A stretch of DNA of 64,000 nt. It comes from Ruegeria halocynthiae. Its GTDB lineage: Bacteria > Pseudomonadota > Alphaproteobacteria > Rhodobacterales > Rhodobacteraceae. The notes beneath the pieces are model-generated. The model was not told the DNA's origin and made no database searches. It was given only the letters and a program-made list of their open reading frames with translations. Below are positions 1 to 15,534 of this stretch, piece after piece. The stretch is taken from the NCBI RefSeq assembly GCF_000743705.1, contig NZ_JQEZ01000004.1:212149-276148 (forward strand), in the 5' to 3' direction. Position numbers and translations under genes: made by a program. The first letter of the stretch is position 1. Every line of letters begins with the position of its first letter.

Positions 1-221
1 TGCGCATAGTGGCGGTTGTCAGTCTCGTATTCCACGTGGGCGGTCGAGATCGTGATGCCGCGGGCTTTTTCTTCCGGCGCGCCGTCAATCTGGTCATACG
101 CTTTGAAGTCACCAAAATACTTGGTGATCGCTGCGGTCAGCGTGGTCTTGCCGTGGTCAACGTGGCCAATCGTGCCGATGTTGACGTGCGGCTTGTTACG
201 CTCAAACTTTTCCTTTGCCAT
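1..221 (-). CDS. tuf: Elongation factor Tu, N-terminal part (cut by window edge)
   Basis: EF-Tu delivers aminoacyl-tRNA to the ribosome as a GTP complex. The minus strand reads [20 protein letters not shown] and continues with the P-loop GHVDHGKTT and the switch I sequence ARGITI. About 73 residues lie inside the window; the rest is off the left edge. The start at 221 is supported by an AAGGAG Shine-Dalgarno about 9 bases upstream. It is the last visible gene of the str operon, 61 bases after fusA. Whether the rest of the gene is intact cannot be seen. Confidence 0.97.
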   Translation of the reverse strand, partial: MAKEKFERNKPHVNIGTIGHVDHGKTTLTAAITKYFGDFKAYDQIDGAPEEKARGITISTAHVEYETDNRHYA

Positions 222-247
222 GGTTAGGCTCCTTTTTCGGTAATGAA

Positions 248-270
248 GGGAGCCCGCTAATCGAGCTCCC
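248..270 (-). other. Hairpin in the fusA-tuf spacer
   Basis: GGGAGC (248-253) and GCTCCC (265-270) form a 6-bp stem between the fusA stop and the tuf start. No T-run follows on the minus strand, so an attenuator or processing stem is as likely as a terminator. Confidence 0.3.
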
Positions 271-282
271 TCAAATTTTCGC

Positions 283-2400
283 TTATGCGTATTTCGCCTG
301 AATCTCGTCCGAGATGTTCTGCGGAACCGGATCGTAGTGGTCGAACTGCATGGTAAACTGGGCACGGCCCGACGACATCGAACGCAGGGTGTTGATGTAA
401 CCGAACATGTTGGCCAGCGGCACAAACGCGTCGATCGCGATTGCGTTGCCACGGTTTTCCTGTCCGGAAACCTGACCACGACGTGATGTCAGGTCGCCGA
501 TGATACCGCCGGTGTATTCTTCCGGGGTGATCACTTCGACCTTCATGATCGGCTCAAGCAGTTTCGCACCCGCCTTGCGCATGCCTTCACGCATACCCAT
601 ACGCGCCGCGATCTCAAAGGCCAGAACCGAGGAGTCCACGTCGTGGTACTTACCTTCGATCAGGGCAACCTTGAAGTCGATCACGGGGAAGCCAGCCAGA
701 GGGCCGCTGTCCATAACCGAGTTGATGCCTTTTTCAACGCCCGGGATGTATTCCTTGGGCACCGAACCACCAACAACGCGGGATTCGAACGAATAACCCT
801 CGCCCGGCTCTGTCGGCGAGATGATCATTTTCACCTCGGCGAACTGACCCGAACCACCCGACTGTTTCTTGTGGGTGTAGACGATTTCGGCTTCGTGACC
901 GATGGTTTCACGATAGGCCACCTGCGGCGCACCAATGTTCGCTTCAACCTTGAATTCACGCTTGAGACGGTCAATCAGGATGTCCAGGTGAAGTTCGCCC
1001 ATGCCCTTCATGATGGTCTGACCGCTTTCGATGTCAGTTTCCACACGGAAGGAGGGGTCTTCGGCGGCCAAACGGCCCAGACCCTGGCTCATCTTTTCCT
1101 GGTCAGCCTTGGTTTTCGGCTCAACCGCGATCTCGATCACCGGATCGGGGAAGGTCATGGTTTCCAGAACCACCGGATCACCGGTCGAACACAGGGTGTC
1201 GCCCGTGGTGGTGTCTTTCAGACCTGCCAGCGCAATGATATCGCCCGCGAATGCTTCCGTGATTTCCTCACGGTCATTCGAGTGCATCATCATCATCCGG
1301 CCGATACGCTCTTTCTTACCCTTGGTCGAGTTCAGAAGCGTGTCGCCCTTGCCCAAAGTGCCCGAGTAGATGCGGGTAAAAGTCAGCGAGCCAACAAAGG
1401 GGTCGTTCATGATTTTGAACGCCAGCCCCGAGAACGCCATGTCATCATCCGCACGGCGGGCGATGTTACGGGTTTCTTCTTCGTCACCGGGTTTGAAGCC
1501 CATGTAATCAACAACGTCCAGCGGGCTGGGCAGATAGTCGATCACAGCGTTGAGCAGCGGCTGAACGCCTTTGTTCTTGAACGCCGAACCACCCAGAACC
1601 GGAACAAACGCGATTTCCAGAGTACCTTTGCGCAGCAGGGCGCGCAGGGTCGGAACATCGGGTTCGTTGCCTTCCAGGTATTCCATCATCGCGTCGTCGT
1701 CCATTTCGACGGCCGCTTCGATCATCTTACCGCGCCATTCGTCAGCCATGTCCTTCAAGCTGTCGCGGATCGGTGCTTTGATCCAGCTTGCGCCCAGATC
1801 TTCGCCCTGCCACAGCCATTCTTCCATGGTGACCAGGTCAACCAGGCCTTCCAGCTCGGTTTCTGCGCCGATCGGGATACCAACCGGAACAGCACGTGCG
1901 CCGGTGCGGTCTTCGATCATTGCAACGCAGTTGAAGAAATCTGCGCCGATTTTGTCCATCTTGTTGACGAACACCATACGCGGAACCTTATAGCGGTCAG
2001 CCTGACGCCACACGGTTTCGGTCTGGGGCTCAACGCCGGCGTTTGCGTCCAGAACGCAAACGGCACCGTCGAGAACCGCCAGCGAGCGTTCAACTTCGAT
2101 GGTGAAGTCAACGTGGCCGGGGGTGTCGATGATGTTCAGGCGGTGCTTGGGCGAGTCAGCAGTTTCACCGTCTTCGGTGCGTTCCCAGAACGTGGTGGTC
2201 GCAGCCGAAGTGATGGTGATGCCGCGTTCCTGCTCCTGCTCCATCCAGTCCATGGTGGCCGCACCGTCGTGCACCTCACCGATGTTGTGGGATTTGCCGG
2301 TGTAGTACAGGATACGCTCCGAGCAGGTGGTCTTACCTGCATCGATGTGCGCCATGATACCGAAGTTACGGTAGTGATTGAGTGTATATTCGCGTGCCAT
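283..2400 (-). CDS. fusA: Elongation factor G
   Basis: This is the canonical EF-G GTPase that drives ribosomal translocation and, with RRF, recycling. It is 705 residues, normal for the family. The G-domain motifs are intact: AHIDAGKTT near residue 17, RGITI in switch I, DTPGH near residue 90 and NKMD (G4). Domains II-V follow, with the domain IV YRETI and GSGQFAEV region. It starts 18 bases after the rpsG stop, as in a str operon. This complete copy contrasts with the degenerate paralogue at 33.7 kb. Confidence 0.99.
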   Translation of the reverse strand: MAREYTLNHYRNFGIMAHIDAGKTTCSERILYYTGKSHNIGEVHDGAATMDWMEQEQERGITITSAATTTFWERTEDGETADSPKHRLNIIDTPGHVDFTIEVERSLAVLDGAVCVLDANAGVEPQTETVWRQADRYKVPRMVFVNKMDKIGADFFNCVAMIEDRTGARAVPVGIPIGAETELEGLVDLVTMEEWLWQGEDLGASWIKAPIRDSLKDMADEWRGKMIEAAVEMDDDAMMEYLEGNEPDVPTLRALLRKGTLEIAFVPVLGGSAFKNKGVQPLLNAVIDYLPSPLDVVDYMGFKPGDEEETRNIARRADDDMAFSGLAFKIMNDPFVGSLTFTRIYSGTLGKGDTLLNSTKGKKERIGRMMMMHSNDREEITEAFAGDIIALAGLKDTTTGDTLCSTGDPVVLETMTFPDPVIEIAVEPKTKADQEKMSQGLGRLAAEDPSFRVETDIESGQTIMKGMGELHLDILIDRLKREFKVEANIGAPQVAYRETIGHEAEIVYTHKKQSGGSGQFAEVKMIISPTEPGEGYSFESRVVGGSVPKEYIPGVEKGINSVMDSGPLAGFPVIDFKVALIEGKYHDVDSSVLAFEIAARMGMREGMRKAGAKLLEPIMKVEVITPEEYTGGIIGDLTSRRGQVSGQENRGNAIAIDAFVPLANMFGYINTLRSMSSGRAQFTMQFDHYDPVPQNISDEIQAKYA

Positions 2401-2418
2401 TTTGATAAGCCTCTGGAA

Positions 2419-2904
<486 letters not shown>

Positions 2905-3279
2905 CTATTGATCGGCGCATTTGCTGGTCACCCGCCAGCATTTTGCACCGAATTTTTCTCTACATTCAGCAGATGCGGTTCTCTTGGCCTTTGAATGCGA
3001 AGCACCTTCAGCCCAGTGATCCTTGCCCTTGTATCGGAACACGGCAAAGCATTGCTTGGTCTCTAGAACAACTTCACAACCAGAAACGTTGTGAGAATAT
3101 CGTTCGCAAGCCGCCAACGCCCTTTGGTTTGCGTATTCCTGCGTATCTCGCCCCCAAGTAAACCCCATATTGTTCGTATTTTGGTTGTACGCCAGTGCCG
3201 CAAATTCTGCGCGGAGCTGAACGGGTGCAACCAACACCGAAGCAACAAGAACGAATACCGAAAGGCGGGCCATCTGCAT
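2905..3279 (-). CDS. Secreted DUF4189-type small protein embedded in the str operon
   Basis: A 124-residue protein of unknown function. Residues 1-24 form a signal peptide ending near LRA. The mature part has the DUF4189 layout: ALAYNQNTNNMGFTWG, then a run of AxxAC(E/R), then CEVVLETKQCFAVFRY, with six cysteines after the signal that may pair in the periplasm. It starts 6 bases after the rpsL stop and ends 15 bases before rpsG, so it almost certainly rides on the ribosomal operon. The ATG at 3273 is an alternative start. Base composition is visibly less GC-rich than its neighbours, which suggests insertion. The family match is from memory of its pattern, not a search. Confidence 0.8.
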   Translation of the reverse strand: MQMARLSVFVLVASVLVAPVQLRAEFAALAYNQNTNNMGFTWGRDTQEYANQRALAACERYSHNVSGCEVVLETKQCFAVFRYKGKDHWAEGASHSKAKRTASAECREKFGAKCWRVTSKCADQ

Positions 3280-3285
3280 TGTCTC

Positions 3286-3657
3286 TTACTTGGGACGCTT
3301 CGCGCCGTACTTCGAACGACGTTGTTTACGGTCCTTGACGCCTTGGGTATCCAGAACACCGCGCAGGATGTGGTAACGGACACCGGGAAGGTCTTTTACA
3401 CGACCGCCACGGATCAGAACAACAGAGTGTTCCTGCAGGTTGTGGCTTTCACCGGGGATGTACGAGATGACCTCGAACCCGTTGGTCAGGCGCACTTTGG
3501 CAACCTTACGCATAGCCGAGTTCGGCTTTTTCGGTGTAGTCGTATACACGCGGGTACAGACGCCACGCTTCTGCGGGCACTGCTCCAGATGCATGGACTT
3601 CGAGCGTTTTACTTTCGGCTGCCGCGGCTTGCGGATCAGCTGTTGGATCGTTGGCAT
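3286..3657 (-). CDS. rpsL: 30S ribosomal protein S12
   Basis: S12 is the decoding-centre protein. I start it at 3657 ([13 protein letters not shown]), which gives the family length of 123 residues; upstream in-frame starts would add an unconserved tail. The conserved [17 protein letters not shown] and [12 protein letters not shown] segments carry the usual lysines at the streptomycin-resistance positions, so the allele looks streptomycin sensitive. KDLPGV holds the aspartate that RimO modifies in other bacteria. It is the first gene of the str operon here, with a promoter candidate at 3883-3911. Confidence 0.98.
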   Translation of the reverse strand: MPTIQQLIRKPRQPKVKRSKSMHLEQCPQKRGVCTRVYTTTPKKPNSAMRKVAKVRLTNGFEVISYIPGESHNLQEHSVVLIRGGRVKDLPGVRYHILRGVLDTQGVKDRKQRRSKYGAKRPK

Positions 3658-3882
3658 TCCGGTTATATCCCCGTTTTGCAACACACATGACATGCACGCG
3701 CGACGCGTGCGGTTAAATTCGCTGCACTTGTGCGTCCACAAGCGCAAAACCCGCGAACGTTCCCATTCCGAGGTGAACGTCGCGGTTTATTATCAGAGGG
3801 CGCGAACGGCAAAATTGTCCGGGCCTTGACCAGTTCATTACTGGAATCGGTTATGGGGCGGCCCCCGCACCGAGATGTGCGC

Positions 3883-3911
3883 GTAATAGGGGGAGTCGAC
3901 CCGAGTGTCAA
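3883..3911 (-). promoter_or_regulatory. Candidate promoter of the str operon
   Basis: On the minus strand TTGACA (3911-3906) and TATTAC (3888-3883) are separated by exactly 17 bases, a near-consensus housekeeping promoter. The predicted transcript would have a leader of about 220 bases before rpsL. The whole 3658-4052 gap between rpsL and the divergent glycosyltransferase gene holds no other gene that I can support. Confidence 0.6.
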
Positions 3912-4052
3912 CAGCGCTCCTGATTACGCCATTGGCAGGTTGGTGCGCGACGGATTAACAGGCCGCACCGGGATTTTCCAGACCATCTACCCGTTGCGGG
4001 ATCGAAGGCGCATGGGCATAGTCTGGGCAACAGTCTACACCACGGATGAACC

Positions 4053-4862
4053 ATGCAAGTTATCGGCCTGTGCCGCTTTTCCTACCCGGCCCATGGCGGC
4101 TTTCAGATCGAACATGAAACGATCGAGGAACGCCGCAGCTATCTGTATGATCCCGCGCGGCTGGAAGAACGGTTCCGCCTGTTCGAAACCACCACCCTGC
4201 CCTGTTTCAAAGAGCAGACCGATGAAGAGTTTGAGCTGCTGATCGTTATCGGAACCTGTTTGCCCAAACCCGCGTTGGATCGGTTGCACGATCTGACCGC
4301 AGGCATGAAACAGGTGAAGATCGTCGCGCGCAGCCCGATGCGCCATCGCCGGGTGATGAAAGAGGTTCTGAATACCGCACGCATCGACCCCGATGCGCCC
4401 TGCCTGCAATTTCGCCACGATGATGATGACGCCGTATCGGTCGATTTCATCGAACGCCTGCGCCTTGCCACTAAAGACGGCGAAGGGTTGATGCGAAACA
4501 GCAAATACGTCGCCATTGACTACAACAGCGGGTTTCTGGCTCGCTTTAGTGACCGGGGCATTCAGGCGGCTCAGATATTTCGCCCTTTGTTGGGGGTGGG
4601 CTTCGGCATGTATGTCCGGGGTGGGTGCGATTCAACGATCATGAATTTCGGCCATCACCGGATCGGGAATTTCATGCCGGTCATCAGTTACCCGGACGCG
4701 CCGATGTGGGTTCGGACGCTAAATCAATTCAACGACTCACCGCTGGCTCGCAACAACAAGGTTGAATTGGCGCCGCTGACCCCAGAACTAGAGGGTGAGT
4801 TCATCGCACGGTTCGCCATTGATCAGAATGAAGTCCGGCGCGTTCACGCGGCGGCCAGATAA
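4053..4862 (+). CDS. Putative rhamnosyltransferase-like glycosyltransferase
   Basis: A 269-residue protein of the putative rhamnosyl transferase family (PF11316/DUF3118 type), common in roseobacters. It has no signal peptide or membrane segment. Visible hallmarks are the N-terminal RFSYPAHGGFQ, a GT-A-like start (FEXLIVIG) and an acidic FRHDDDDAVS cluster near residue 128 that would bind the metal of a nucleotide sugar. It is the divergent neighbour of the str operon and ends about 60 bases before a convergent macro-domain gene. The true donor and acceptor sugars are unknown; the name rests on family resemblance only. Confidence 0.7.
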   Translation: MQVIGLCRFSYPAHGGFQIEHETIEERRSYLYDPARLEERFRLFETTTLPCFKEQTDEEFELLIVIGTCLPKPALDRLHDLTAGMKQVKIVARSPMRHRRVMKEVLNTARIDPDAPCLQFRHDDDDAVSVDFIERLRLATKDGEGLMRNSKYVAIDYNSGFLARFSDRGIQAAQIFRPLLGVGFGMYVRGGCDSTIMNFGHHRIGNFMPVISYPDAPMWVRTLNQFNDSPLARNNKVELAPLTPELEGEFIARFAIDQNEVRRVHAAAR

Positions 4863-4921
4863 GCCCCCTCGCGTCGCAGTCCACAAAAACCGACATCCAA
4901 GCGCCGCACAACACCCACAAG

Positions 4922-5380
4922 TCAATCGCGCGGAAGAACGACCAACCTGTGATCCAGCCCCTTCAACGCTTTGTCAATTCGCGGTGCGATCTCGGTCCAG
5001 TCTCCGCCAGCAAGGCCGGCACCGATCAGGGGATAGCCGATCCGCGCGGTCGGAAAGCGGCGGGCAATCTCTTCGAAACAGCGCGTGATGGCGTCGTAAT
5101 CCGCCATGCGTCCCCGCCCCTGCCACTGGAATTGAGTGTAGGCGTTGACAATCACAAAGCTGGTCGACCCGCGTGTGACAGGAGCCGTTGAGATAGTGCC
5201 CAGCTTGGATCTGGCCCCATATTCAGTCTGCTGATCCGCCACCAGCGCATCGGGGAATTCCGCCGCAATCGCCTTGGCGATGCCCGCGTCCATTGCGTGC
5301 AAACAATTGCAGCCGTGAACAATGACATCAAACTCACCTTTCAGGGCCAGCCGTATCAGGTCACCCTTAATCGTCAGCAT
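4922..5380 (-). CDS. Macro-domain protein (ADP-ribose binding or hydrolysing)
   Basis: A 152-residue single macro domain. The motifs fit: VIVHGCNC near residue 20, the AMDAGIA loop, FVIVNAYTQ, and the phosphate-binding IGYPLIGAGLAGG near residue 118. Such proteins bind ADP-ribose or remove phosphate or ADP-ribose from it. It lies downstream of the rpoC terminator on the same strand, so it probably has its own promoter. A stand-alone domain without a toxin partner is typical of metabolite repair enzymes rather than DarTG toxin-antitoxin pairs; no DarT-like gene is next to it. Confidence 0.8.
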   Translation of the reverse strand: MLTIKGDLIRLALKGEFDVIVHGCNCLHAMDAGIAKAIAAEFPDALVADQQTEYGARSKLGTISTAPVTRGSTSFVIVNAYTQFQWQGRGRMADYDAITRCFEEIARRFPTARIGYPLIGAGLAGGDWTEIAPRIDKALKGLDHRLVVLPRD

Positions 5381-5428
5381 TGGAGTGCTTTCTGTCTCAC
5401 CATCTTTGACTAAACAGAATGGCGGCTC

Positions 5429-5460
5429 AAAAGAAAAGGCCCCGCGAAATCGCGGGGCCT
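5429..5460 (-). terminator. Rho-independent terminator after rpoC
   Basis: AGGCCCCGCG (5437-5446) and CGCGGGGCCT (5451-5460) form a perfect 10-bp stem with an AAAT loop. On the minus strand the stem is followed by TTTTCTTTT, and it lies 23 bases past the rpoC stop. Confidence 0.88.
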
Positions 5461-5482
5461 GATCATTGAAATGTTGGCGCGC

Positions 5483-8400
5483 TTACTCGCGGCTTTCCGG
5501 TGTTTCCACCAGAACGTCCAACTCGTCGCCGACCATATCGTCGTTGATCGTTGGCGCGGCCAGGGCAGCGGCGGCTTCGGCCTCTTCCCGGCGGGCTTCG
5601 ATCACGACGTTGTCGCGGCCTTGTGCAACCTGACGCACGGCCTGCGTGGCACCACCGGTACCGGCCGGGATCAGACGACCCACGATGACGTTTTCTTTGA
5701 GACCAACCAGCTTGTCTTTCTTACCCTGAACCGAAGCTTCGGTCAGAACGCGGGTGGTTTCCTGGAAAGACGCCGCCGAGATGAACGAACGTGTCTGCAG
5801 CGAGGCTTTGGTGATCCCCAAGAGGATCGGTTCGCCCTGAGCCGGACGTCCACCACGCGAGAGTGTCTTCTCGTTGGCCGCGTCGAACTCTTGCTTGTCG
5901 ACATGTTCGCCTTTCAGCAGGGTGGTGTCGCCTGAATCTAGGATCTCCCACTTCTGCAGCATCTGGCGCACGATGACCTCGATGTGCTTGTCGTTGATCT
6001 TCACGCCCTGCAGACGATAAACATCCTGCACCTCGTCGATCATGTAATCCGCCAGCGCTTCGACACCCATGATGGACAGGATGTCATGCGGAGCCGGGTT
6101 ACCGTCCATCAGGTATTCACCCTTCTGGATGAAGTCCCCTTCGGCGACCGGGATGTGCTTGCCCTTGGGCACCATATACTCGATCGTTTCCATCGACTCA
6201 TCCGCCGGTTCGATGCTGATGCGGCGCTTGTTCTTGTAGTCACGGCCAAAGCGCACGTAACCATCGGCTTCTGCGATGATCGCATGATCTTTCGGACGGC
6301 GGGCTTCGAACAGTTCGGCCACACGCGGCAGACCACCGGTGATGTCCTTGGTCTTGGCGCCTTCACGCGGGATACGCGCAACGACTTCACCAGCCTCGAT
6401 TTTGTCACCGTCTTCGATCGACAGGATCGCATCCACCGACATCGGATAGTGAACCGGGTTGCCCGCATCGTTGCGGACCGGCTCGCCATCTTCACCAACC
6501 AGAATGATCTCGGGCTTGAGGTCGCTGCCTTTGGGCGCGGCGCGCCAGTCGATCACGATCTTCTGGGTCATGCCGGTTGCATCGTCGGTCTCATCGCGGA
6601 CAGCAATGCCCGACACAAGGTCAACGTATTTCGCAGTACCGGCTTTTTCGGCGATGATCGGCAGAGTGTAGGGGTCCCACTCGTACAGCTTGTCACCACG
6701 AGCCACCTTGGCGCCGTCCTTGACGAACAGCTTTGAGCCATAGCCCAGCTTGTGGCTGGCACGTTCCTCGCCGTGTTCGTCTTTGATCACCAACTTCATG
6801 TTCCGGCCCATGACCAGGATTTCGCCTGCGGAATTGGCCAGAACCTGCGGGTTCTCGAACGAAACCACACCGTCCTGGCTGGCCTCTTGGAACGACTGCT
6901 GACCACCTTGTGCAACACCGCCGATGTGGAAGGTCCGCATCGTCAACTGCGTACCAGGTTCACCGATGGACTGGGCGGCGATGATGCCGACAGCCTCACC
7001 CGTGTTGACCCGCGTACCACGTGCAAGGTCACGACCGTAGCAGGTGGCACATACGCCTTCCTCGGACTCACAGGTCAGAGGCGAACGGATACGCATCGAA
7101 GCAACACCGGCCTCGTCAATGGTGTCGGCCATGCGTTCGTCGATCAGCTGACCCGCAGCGACCAGAACCTCTTCCGTACCCGGACGCAGAACGTCATCAG
7201 CCGAGACACGGCCCAGCACACGTTCGGCCAGCGAGGCGACAACCTCACCGTCATTGACCGCAGCCTCGGCAGTGATCGCACGCTCGGTTCCGCAGTCGAT
7301 CTCACGAACGATGCAGTCCTGCGCGACGTCGACCAGACGACGGGTCAGGTAACCCGAGTTCGCCGTCTTCAGAGCCGTATCCGACAGACCCTTACGGGCA
7401 CCGTGGGTCGAGTTGAAGTATTCAAGAACGGTCAGACCTTCCTTGAAGTTCGAGATGATCGGCGTTTCGATGATGTCGCCGTTCGGCTTCGCCATCAGGC
7501 CGCGCATCCCGCCCAGCTGCTTCATCTGAGTGACCGAGCCACGCGCGCCCGAGTGGGCCATCATGTAGACAGAGTTTGGCTCCTGCTCGGACCCATCCTC
7601 TGCTCGTTCCGAAGATGAGATCGTGCTCATCATCGCCTCGGTTACGCGGTCGTTACACTTGGACCAGGCATCGACAACTTTGTTGTACTTTTCACCCTGA
7701 GTGATCAGGCCGTCCATGTACTGCTGTTCAAAGTCCTTCACCTGACCGCGGGTTTCGTCAACGATGCCCCACTTGTCGTTCGGGATGACCATATCGTCCT
7801 TGCCGAACGAGATGCCCGCCTTGAACGCTTCTTTGAAGCCCATCGACATGATCTGGTCACAGAAGATGACCGACTCTTTCTGACCGCAGTAACGGTAGAC
7901 GGTGTCGATGACCTGCTGCACTTCTTTCTTCCGCAGCAGACGGTTGACCAGTTCGAACGGCGCTTTGTTGTTCATCGGCAGCAACGCACCCAGACGCAGA
8001 CGGCCCGGCGTGGTTTCAAACCGCTGCTGAACCTCGTTGCCTTCCTCGTCGATCTGCGCAATCCGCGCGGTGATCTTGGTGTGCAGGTGCACTTCGCCGG
8101 AATCCAGCGCGTGCTGAACTTCGTCGATCGAACCAAACACCTTACCTTCGCCCGGCATGCCTTCGCGTTCCAGGGTCACATAGTAGAGACCCAGGATCAT
8201 ATCCTGCGACGGAACGATGATCGGCGCGCCGTTTGCAGGCGACAGAACGTTGTTTGTCGACATCATCAGAACGCGCGCTTCCAACTGGGCCTCAAGGCTC
8301 AGCGGGACGTGAACGGCCATCTGGTCACCGTCGAAGTCAGCGTTGAAGGCGGAACAGACCAGCGGGTGCAACTGGATGGCCTTACCTTCGATCAGAACCG

Positions 8401-9724
8401 GTTCGAACGCCTGAATGCCAAGACGGTGCAGCGTCGGCGCACGGTTCAGCATGACAGGGTGTTCGCGGATCACCTCGTCGAGGATATCCCACACTTCGGG
8501 ACGTTCTTTTTCGACCAGTTTCTTCGCCTGTTTCACGGTCGAAGACAGACCCTTGGCTTCAAGGCGCGAGTAGATGAACGGCTTAAACAGTTCCAGCGCC
8601 ATCTTCTTGGGCAGACCACACTGGTGCAGCTTGAGTTCCGGACCGGTCACAATGACCGAACGGCCCGAGAAGTCGACGCGTTTCCCCAAAAGGTTCTGAC
8701 GGAAGCGGCCCTGTTTCCCTTTCAGCATGTCCGACAGCGATTTCAGCGGGCGCTTGTTGGCGCCGGTGATCACGCGGCCACGACGGCCGTTGTCGAACAG
8801 AGCGTCCACGGATTCCTGCAGCATCCGCTTTTCGTTGCGGACGATGATGTCAGGCGCGCGCAGCTCGATCAGACGCTTCAGACGGTTGTTCCGGTTGATG
8901 ACGCGGCGATACAGATCGTTCAGATCCGACGTTGCGAAACGGCCACCATCCAGCGGAACCAGCGGGCGCAGTTCCGGCGGAATGACCGGGATTACGGTCA
9001 TCACCATCCACTCGGGCCGGTTGCCCGACTCGAGGAAGGATTCAACAACCTTCAGACGCTTGATGATCTTCTTCGGCTTCAGTTCACCGGTTGCCTCGGC
9101 CAGATCAGCACGCAGCTGCTCGGCTTCGGCTTCCAGGTCGATCTGGGCCAGCATCTCACGGATGGCTTCAGCGCCGATATTGGCGGTGAACGCGTCCATG
9201 CCAAAGGCATCCTGCGCATCCATGTACTCTTCTTCGGTCAGCATCTGGCCGTATGACAGGTCGGTCAGGCCGGGCTCGATGACGACATAGTTTTCAAAGT
9301 ACAGAACGCGTTCCAGATCGCGCAGCGTCATGTCCAGCATCAGGCCGATGCGGGACGGCAGCGATTTCAGGAACCAGATGTGCGCAACGGGCGCGGCCAG
9401 TTCGATGTGGCCCATACGCTCACGGCGGACTTTCTGCAGGGTGACTTCCACGCCGCATTTCTCGCAGACAACGCCGCGATACTTCATCCGCTTATATTTG
9501 CCGCACAGACATTCGTAATCTTTGATCGGGCCAAAGATACGCGCGCAGAACAGACCGTCGCGTTCAGGCTTGAACGTCCGGTAGTTGATGGTTTCGGGTT
9601 TCTTGATCTCGCCATAGGACCAAGACAGAATCCGCTCGGGCGACGCCAAGGAGACTTTGATCTCGTCAAAGACTTTCGGCGGCGTCAGCGGGTTGAACGG
9701 GTTATTGGTGATTTCCTGGTTCAT
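5483..9724 (-). CDS. rpoC: DNA-directed RNA polymerase subunit beta-prime
   Basis: The 1413-residue catalytic beta-prime subunit. Near the N-terminus is the zinc-binding [13 protein letters not shown]...CEKCG; around residue 465 is the absolutely conserved NADFDGDQM that binds the active-site magnesium. The second zinc cluster ([13 protein letters not shown]) and the trigger-loop neighbourhood ([16 protein letters not shown]) are intact. It starts 49 bases after rpoB and ends at a strong terminator. The C-terminus is acidic. No unusual insertion or truncation was seen. Confidence 0.99.
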   Translation of the reverse strand: MNQEITNNPFNPLTPPKVFDEIKVSLASPERILSWSYGEIKKPETINYRTFKPERDGLFCARIFGPIKDYECLCGKYKRMKYRGVVCEKCGVEVTLQKVRRERMGHIELAAPVAHIWFLKSLPSRIGLMLDMTLRDLERVLYFENYVVIEPGLTDLSYGQMLTEEEYMDAQDAFGMDAFTANIGAEAIREMLAQIDLEAEAEQLRADLAEATGELKPKKIIKRLKVVESFLESGNRPEWMVMTVIPVIPPELRPLVPLDGGRFATSDLNDLYRRVINRNNRLKRLIELRAPDIIVRNEKRMLQESVDALFDNGRRGRVITGANKRPLKSLSDMLKGKQGRFRQNLLGKRVDFSGRSVIVTGPELKLHQCGLPKKMALELFKPFIYSRLEAKGLSSTVKQAKKLVEKERPEVWDILDEVIREHPVMLNRAPTLHRLGIQAFEPVLIEGKAIQLHPLVCSAFNADFDGDQMAVHVPLSLEAQLEARVLMMSTNNVLSPANGAPIIVPSQDMILGLYYVTLEREGMPGEGKVFGSIDEVQHALDSGEVHLHTKITARIAQIDEEGNEVQQRFETTPGRLRLGALLPMNNKAPFELVNRLLRKKEVQQVIDTVYRYCGQKESVIFCDQIMSMGFKEAFKAGISFGKDDMVIPNDKWGIVDETRGQVKDFEQQYMDGLITQGEKYNKVVDAWSKCNDRVTEAMMSTISSSERAEDGSEQEPNSVYMMAHSGARGSVTQMKQLGGMRGLMAKPNGDIIETPIISNFKEGLTVLEYFNSTHGARKGLSDTALKTANSGYLTRRLVDVAQDCIVREIDCGTERAITAEAAVNDGEVVASLAERVLGRVSADDVLRPGTEEVLVAAGQLIDERMADTIDEAGVASMRIRSPLTCESEEGVCATCYGRDLARGTRVNTGEAVGIIAAQSIGEPGTQLTMRTFHIGGVAQGGQQSFQEASQDGVVSFENPQVLANSAGEILVMGRNMKLVIKDEHGEERASHKLGYGSKLFVKDGAKVARGDKLYEWDPYTLPIIAEKAGTAKYVDLVSGIAVRDETDDATGMTQKIVIDWRAAPKGSDLKPEIILVGEDGEPVRNDAGNPVHYPMSVDAILSIEDGDKIEAGEVVARIPREGAKTKDITGGLPRVAELFEARRPKDHAIIAEADGYVRFGRDYKNKRRISIEPADESMETIEYMVPKGKHIPVAEGDFIQKGEYLMDGNPAPHDILSIMGVEALADYMIDEVQDVYRLQGVKINDKHIEVIVRQMLQKWEILDSGDTTLLKGEHVDKQEFDAANEKTLSRGGRPAQGEPILLGITKASLQTRSFISAASFQETTRVLTEASVQGKKDKLVGLKENVIVGRLIPAGTGGATQAVRQVAQGRDNVVIEARREEAEAAAALAAPTINDDMVGDELDVLVETPESRE

Positions 9725-9773
9725 TTTGCGTCCTTACAAATTGGGATGGGATGAGTGTGGGGCGTTGCCGCCC

Positions 9774-13907
<4,134 letters not shown>

Positions 13908-14042
13908 GTCAGATGTCACCTTTCGATGTTCTCAGCGGGCTAAGACACCGTCGGGCCCCGGCGCCTTGCACATTAGAGACGACACGTCCGGATCAATTCG
14001 TGGCCACCGTCCCGAATGGCGGCCTCCCGATCCGTGAACCGC

Positions 14043-14121
14043 GTCTTAGAAAACGCCCCCCTTGCCAGAGGCCCTTTCTAAGACAGGTTCGGCTGGACCC
14101 GGATTTTCTCCGGATCCAGCC
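14043..14121 (-). promoter_or_regulatory. Two tandem stem-loops in the rplL-rpoB spacer
   Basis: Stem A pairs 14091-14103 with 14109-14121 (12 pairs with one C-A mismatch, loop TTTTC). Stem B has perfect 10-bp arms, GTCTTAGAAA (14043-14052) and TTTCTAAGAC (14075-14084). Neither has a T-run on the minus strand, so they are better candidates for partial attenuation or RNase III processing than for full termination. Escherichia coli has both kinds of control in its rplL-rpoB spacer; function here is inference. Confidence 0.55.
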
Positions 14122-14160
14122 AAAATTTACGGCGCATCAGCGATGCACCTGTCGATTGGC

Positions 14161-14535
14161 TTAGGCCAGCTCGACTTCGGCGCCAGCTGCTTCCAGCTTG
14201 CCTTTGACTTCTTCGGCTTCGTCTTTCGACACGCCTTCTTTGATCTTGCCGCCAGCTTCGACCAGCTCTTTGGCTTCTTTCAGGCCAAGACCGGTGATGC
14301 CGCGAACTTCTTTGATCACGTTGATTTTCGAAGCGCCGGCGTTCTTCAGAACGACGTCGAATTCGGTTTTTTCTTCCTCAGCTGCGCCACCGGCGTCGCC
14401 ACCGGCTGCCATGACAACCGCGCCGCCAGCTGCGGGCTCGATGCCATATTCGTCTTTGAGGATGGTTTTCAGTTCTTGTGCTTCCAGCAGGGTCAGACCC
14501 ACGATGCTTTCTGCGAGTGCTTTCAGATCAGCCAT
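14161..14535 (-). CDS. rplL: 50S ribosomal protein L7/L12
   Basis: L12 forms the stalk that recruits translation GTPases. The product is 124 residues: an N-terminal dimerisation domain ([16 protein letters not shown]), an Ala/Gly-rich hinge around residues 36-52, and the globular domain with [24 protein letters not shown], which binds EF-Tu and EF-G. It lies 79 bases after rplJ and is followed by the stem-loop spacer before rpoB. Confidence 0.99.
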   Translation of the reverse strand: MADLKALAESIVGLTLLEAQELKTILKDEYGIEPAAGGAVVMAAGGDAGGAAEEEKTEFDVVLKNAGASKINVIKEVRGITGLGLKEAKELVEAGGKIKEGVSKDEAEEVKGKLEAAGAEVELA

Positions 14536-14614
14536 TTTATCAGCTCTTTCCGTTTACAGTGTGTGTTCCAACGTCAGGGTATTCACCCTACGCAGATCAG
14601 TCAGTGCCAACCGC

Positions 14615-15133
14615 TTACGCAGCTTCCGCCTTCTCTTCGATGGTGGAAAGGATGCTTGCGATGTTGCTTGCAGGTGCGCCAATTGCGCCAGCGATGTTCG
14701 AAGCAGGTGCGCCAAGCATGCCCGCGATAGTAGCAATAAGCTCCTCGCGCGAAGGCATTTTCGACACGGCTTCGACGCCGGCACGATCCAGAGCGTTCTC
14801 ACCCATTGCACCGCCAAGAATTTCGAACTTTTGGTTCTCTTTGGCGTAGTCCTGGGCCACCTTGGCTGCTGCCACGGGGTCCTCAGAATAGGTCAGAACG
14901 GTCATCCCTGTCAGCAGGTCAGTCATGCTTTCACACGGCTTACCCTCAAGGGCGATTTTGGCGAGCCTGTTCTTGGCAACACGCACGGCACCACCCGCGT
15001 CACGAGCACGTGCGCGAAGGTCCTGCATCTCGGCAACTGTCAGACCGGCGTAGTGGGCTACCACAACGACGCCAGAGCTTTCGAAGATCTGGCCGAGCTC
15101 GTCGACCACTTTCTCTTTCTGGGCTCTATCCAC
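14615..15133 (-). CDS. rplJ: 50S ribosomal protein L10
   Basis: L10 anchors L12 dimers to the 23S rRNA and acts as translational repressor of its own operon in many bacteria. I place the start at the GTG at 15133 ([10 protein letters not shown]), 6 bases after a GGAG Shine-Dalgarno, giving 172 residues; the upstream in-frame TTG would overlap that Shine-Dalgarno. The C-terminus contains a tandem GAPASNIA repeat (twice within 17 residues) in the helix that carries L12. The 401 bases upstream separate it from the divergent phosphotransferase gene. Confidence 0.97.
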   Translation of the reverse strand: MDRAQKEKVVDELGQIFESSGVVVVAHYAGLTVAEMQDLRARARDAGGAVRVAKNRLAKIALEGKPCESMTDLLTGMTVLTYSEDPVAAAKVAQDYAKENQKFEILGGAMGENALDRAGVEAVSKMPSREELIATIAGMLGAPASNIAGAIGAPASNIASILSTIEEKAEAA

Positions 15134-15475
15134 AGTTTTCTCCAAGTTTGGGGTGATATCTCACCCCGGCTCATATTTGCCGCAGCTTACGCTCCGGCGT
15201 TCAGGTCCGTTGTTACGGGATTGGCCAAAATTCGCCCGAGGGTTGGACCCTCAGAATTCTTTGGTCTTACCCGTCTCAGGCAGGGAATTAAGGGGCCAAA
15301 TGACACCACCCACCGTCTTGGACGAAACGAAATAAAGCGCACGACGAATCGCACGCTTTACTTCGCAGCCCTATTTAGGGCAGATACAGCGGGTTTCCAA
15401 GGGGTAAATTGCACGGCAACGCCTGTTTCCACCGGACGACACCACCTGCGCAGCATGGGCGCCGTGGATTGACAT
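15134..15475 (-). promoter_or_regulatory. rplJ leader and promoter region
   Basis: No gene is visible in this gap of more than 300 bases. Weak promoter candidates on the minus strand are TTGGAA (15400-15395)/TAAATA (15377-15372), spaced 17, and TTGACA (15500-15495) without a good -10. Arms TAAAGCG (15333-15339) and CGCTTTA (15354-15360) could form a stem followed by TTTCGTTTCG. A long leader in front of rplJ fits L10-L12 autogenous control in other bacteria, but I cannot show the binding fold by eye. Confidence 0.35.
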
Positions 15476-15534
15476 GTGATGCAGGCTAAGGTCCTGTCAA
15501 CAGAACCCTTATTACCCTTGAAAACCCTGCGTTT

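Noticed and set aside
4922-5380. DarG-like antitoxin of a DarTG system
   Set aside because: No DarT-like ADP-ribosyltransferase gene is adjacent and the domain stands alone.
15469-15500. Facing TTGACA and TGTCAA as a divergent promoter pair or FNR box
   Set aside because: The spacing is too wide for FNR and neither has a good -10 element.
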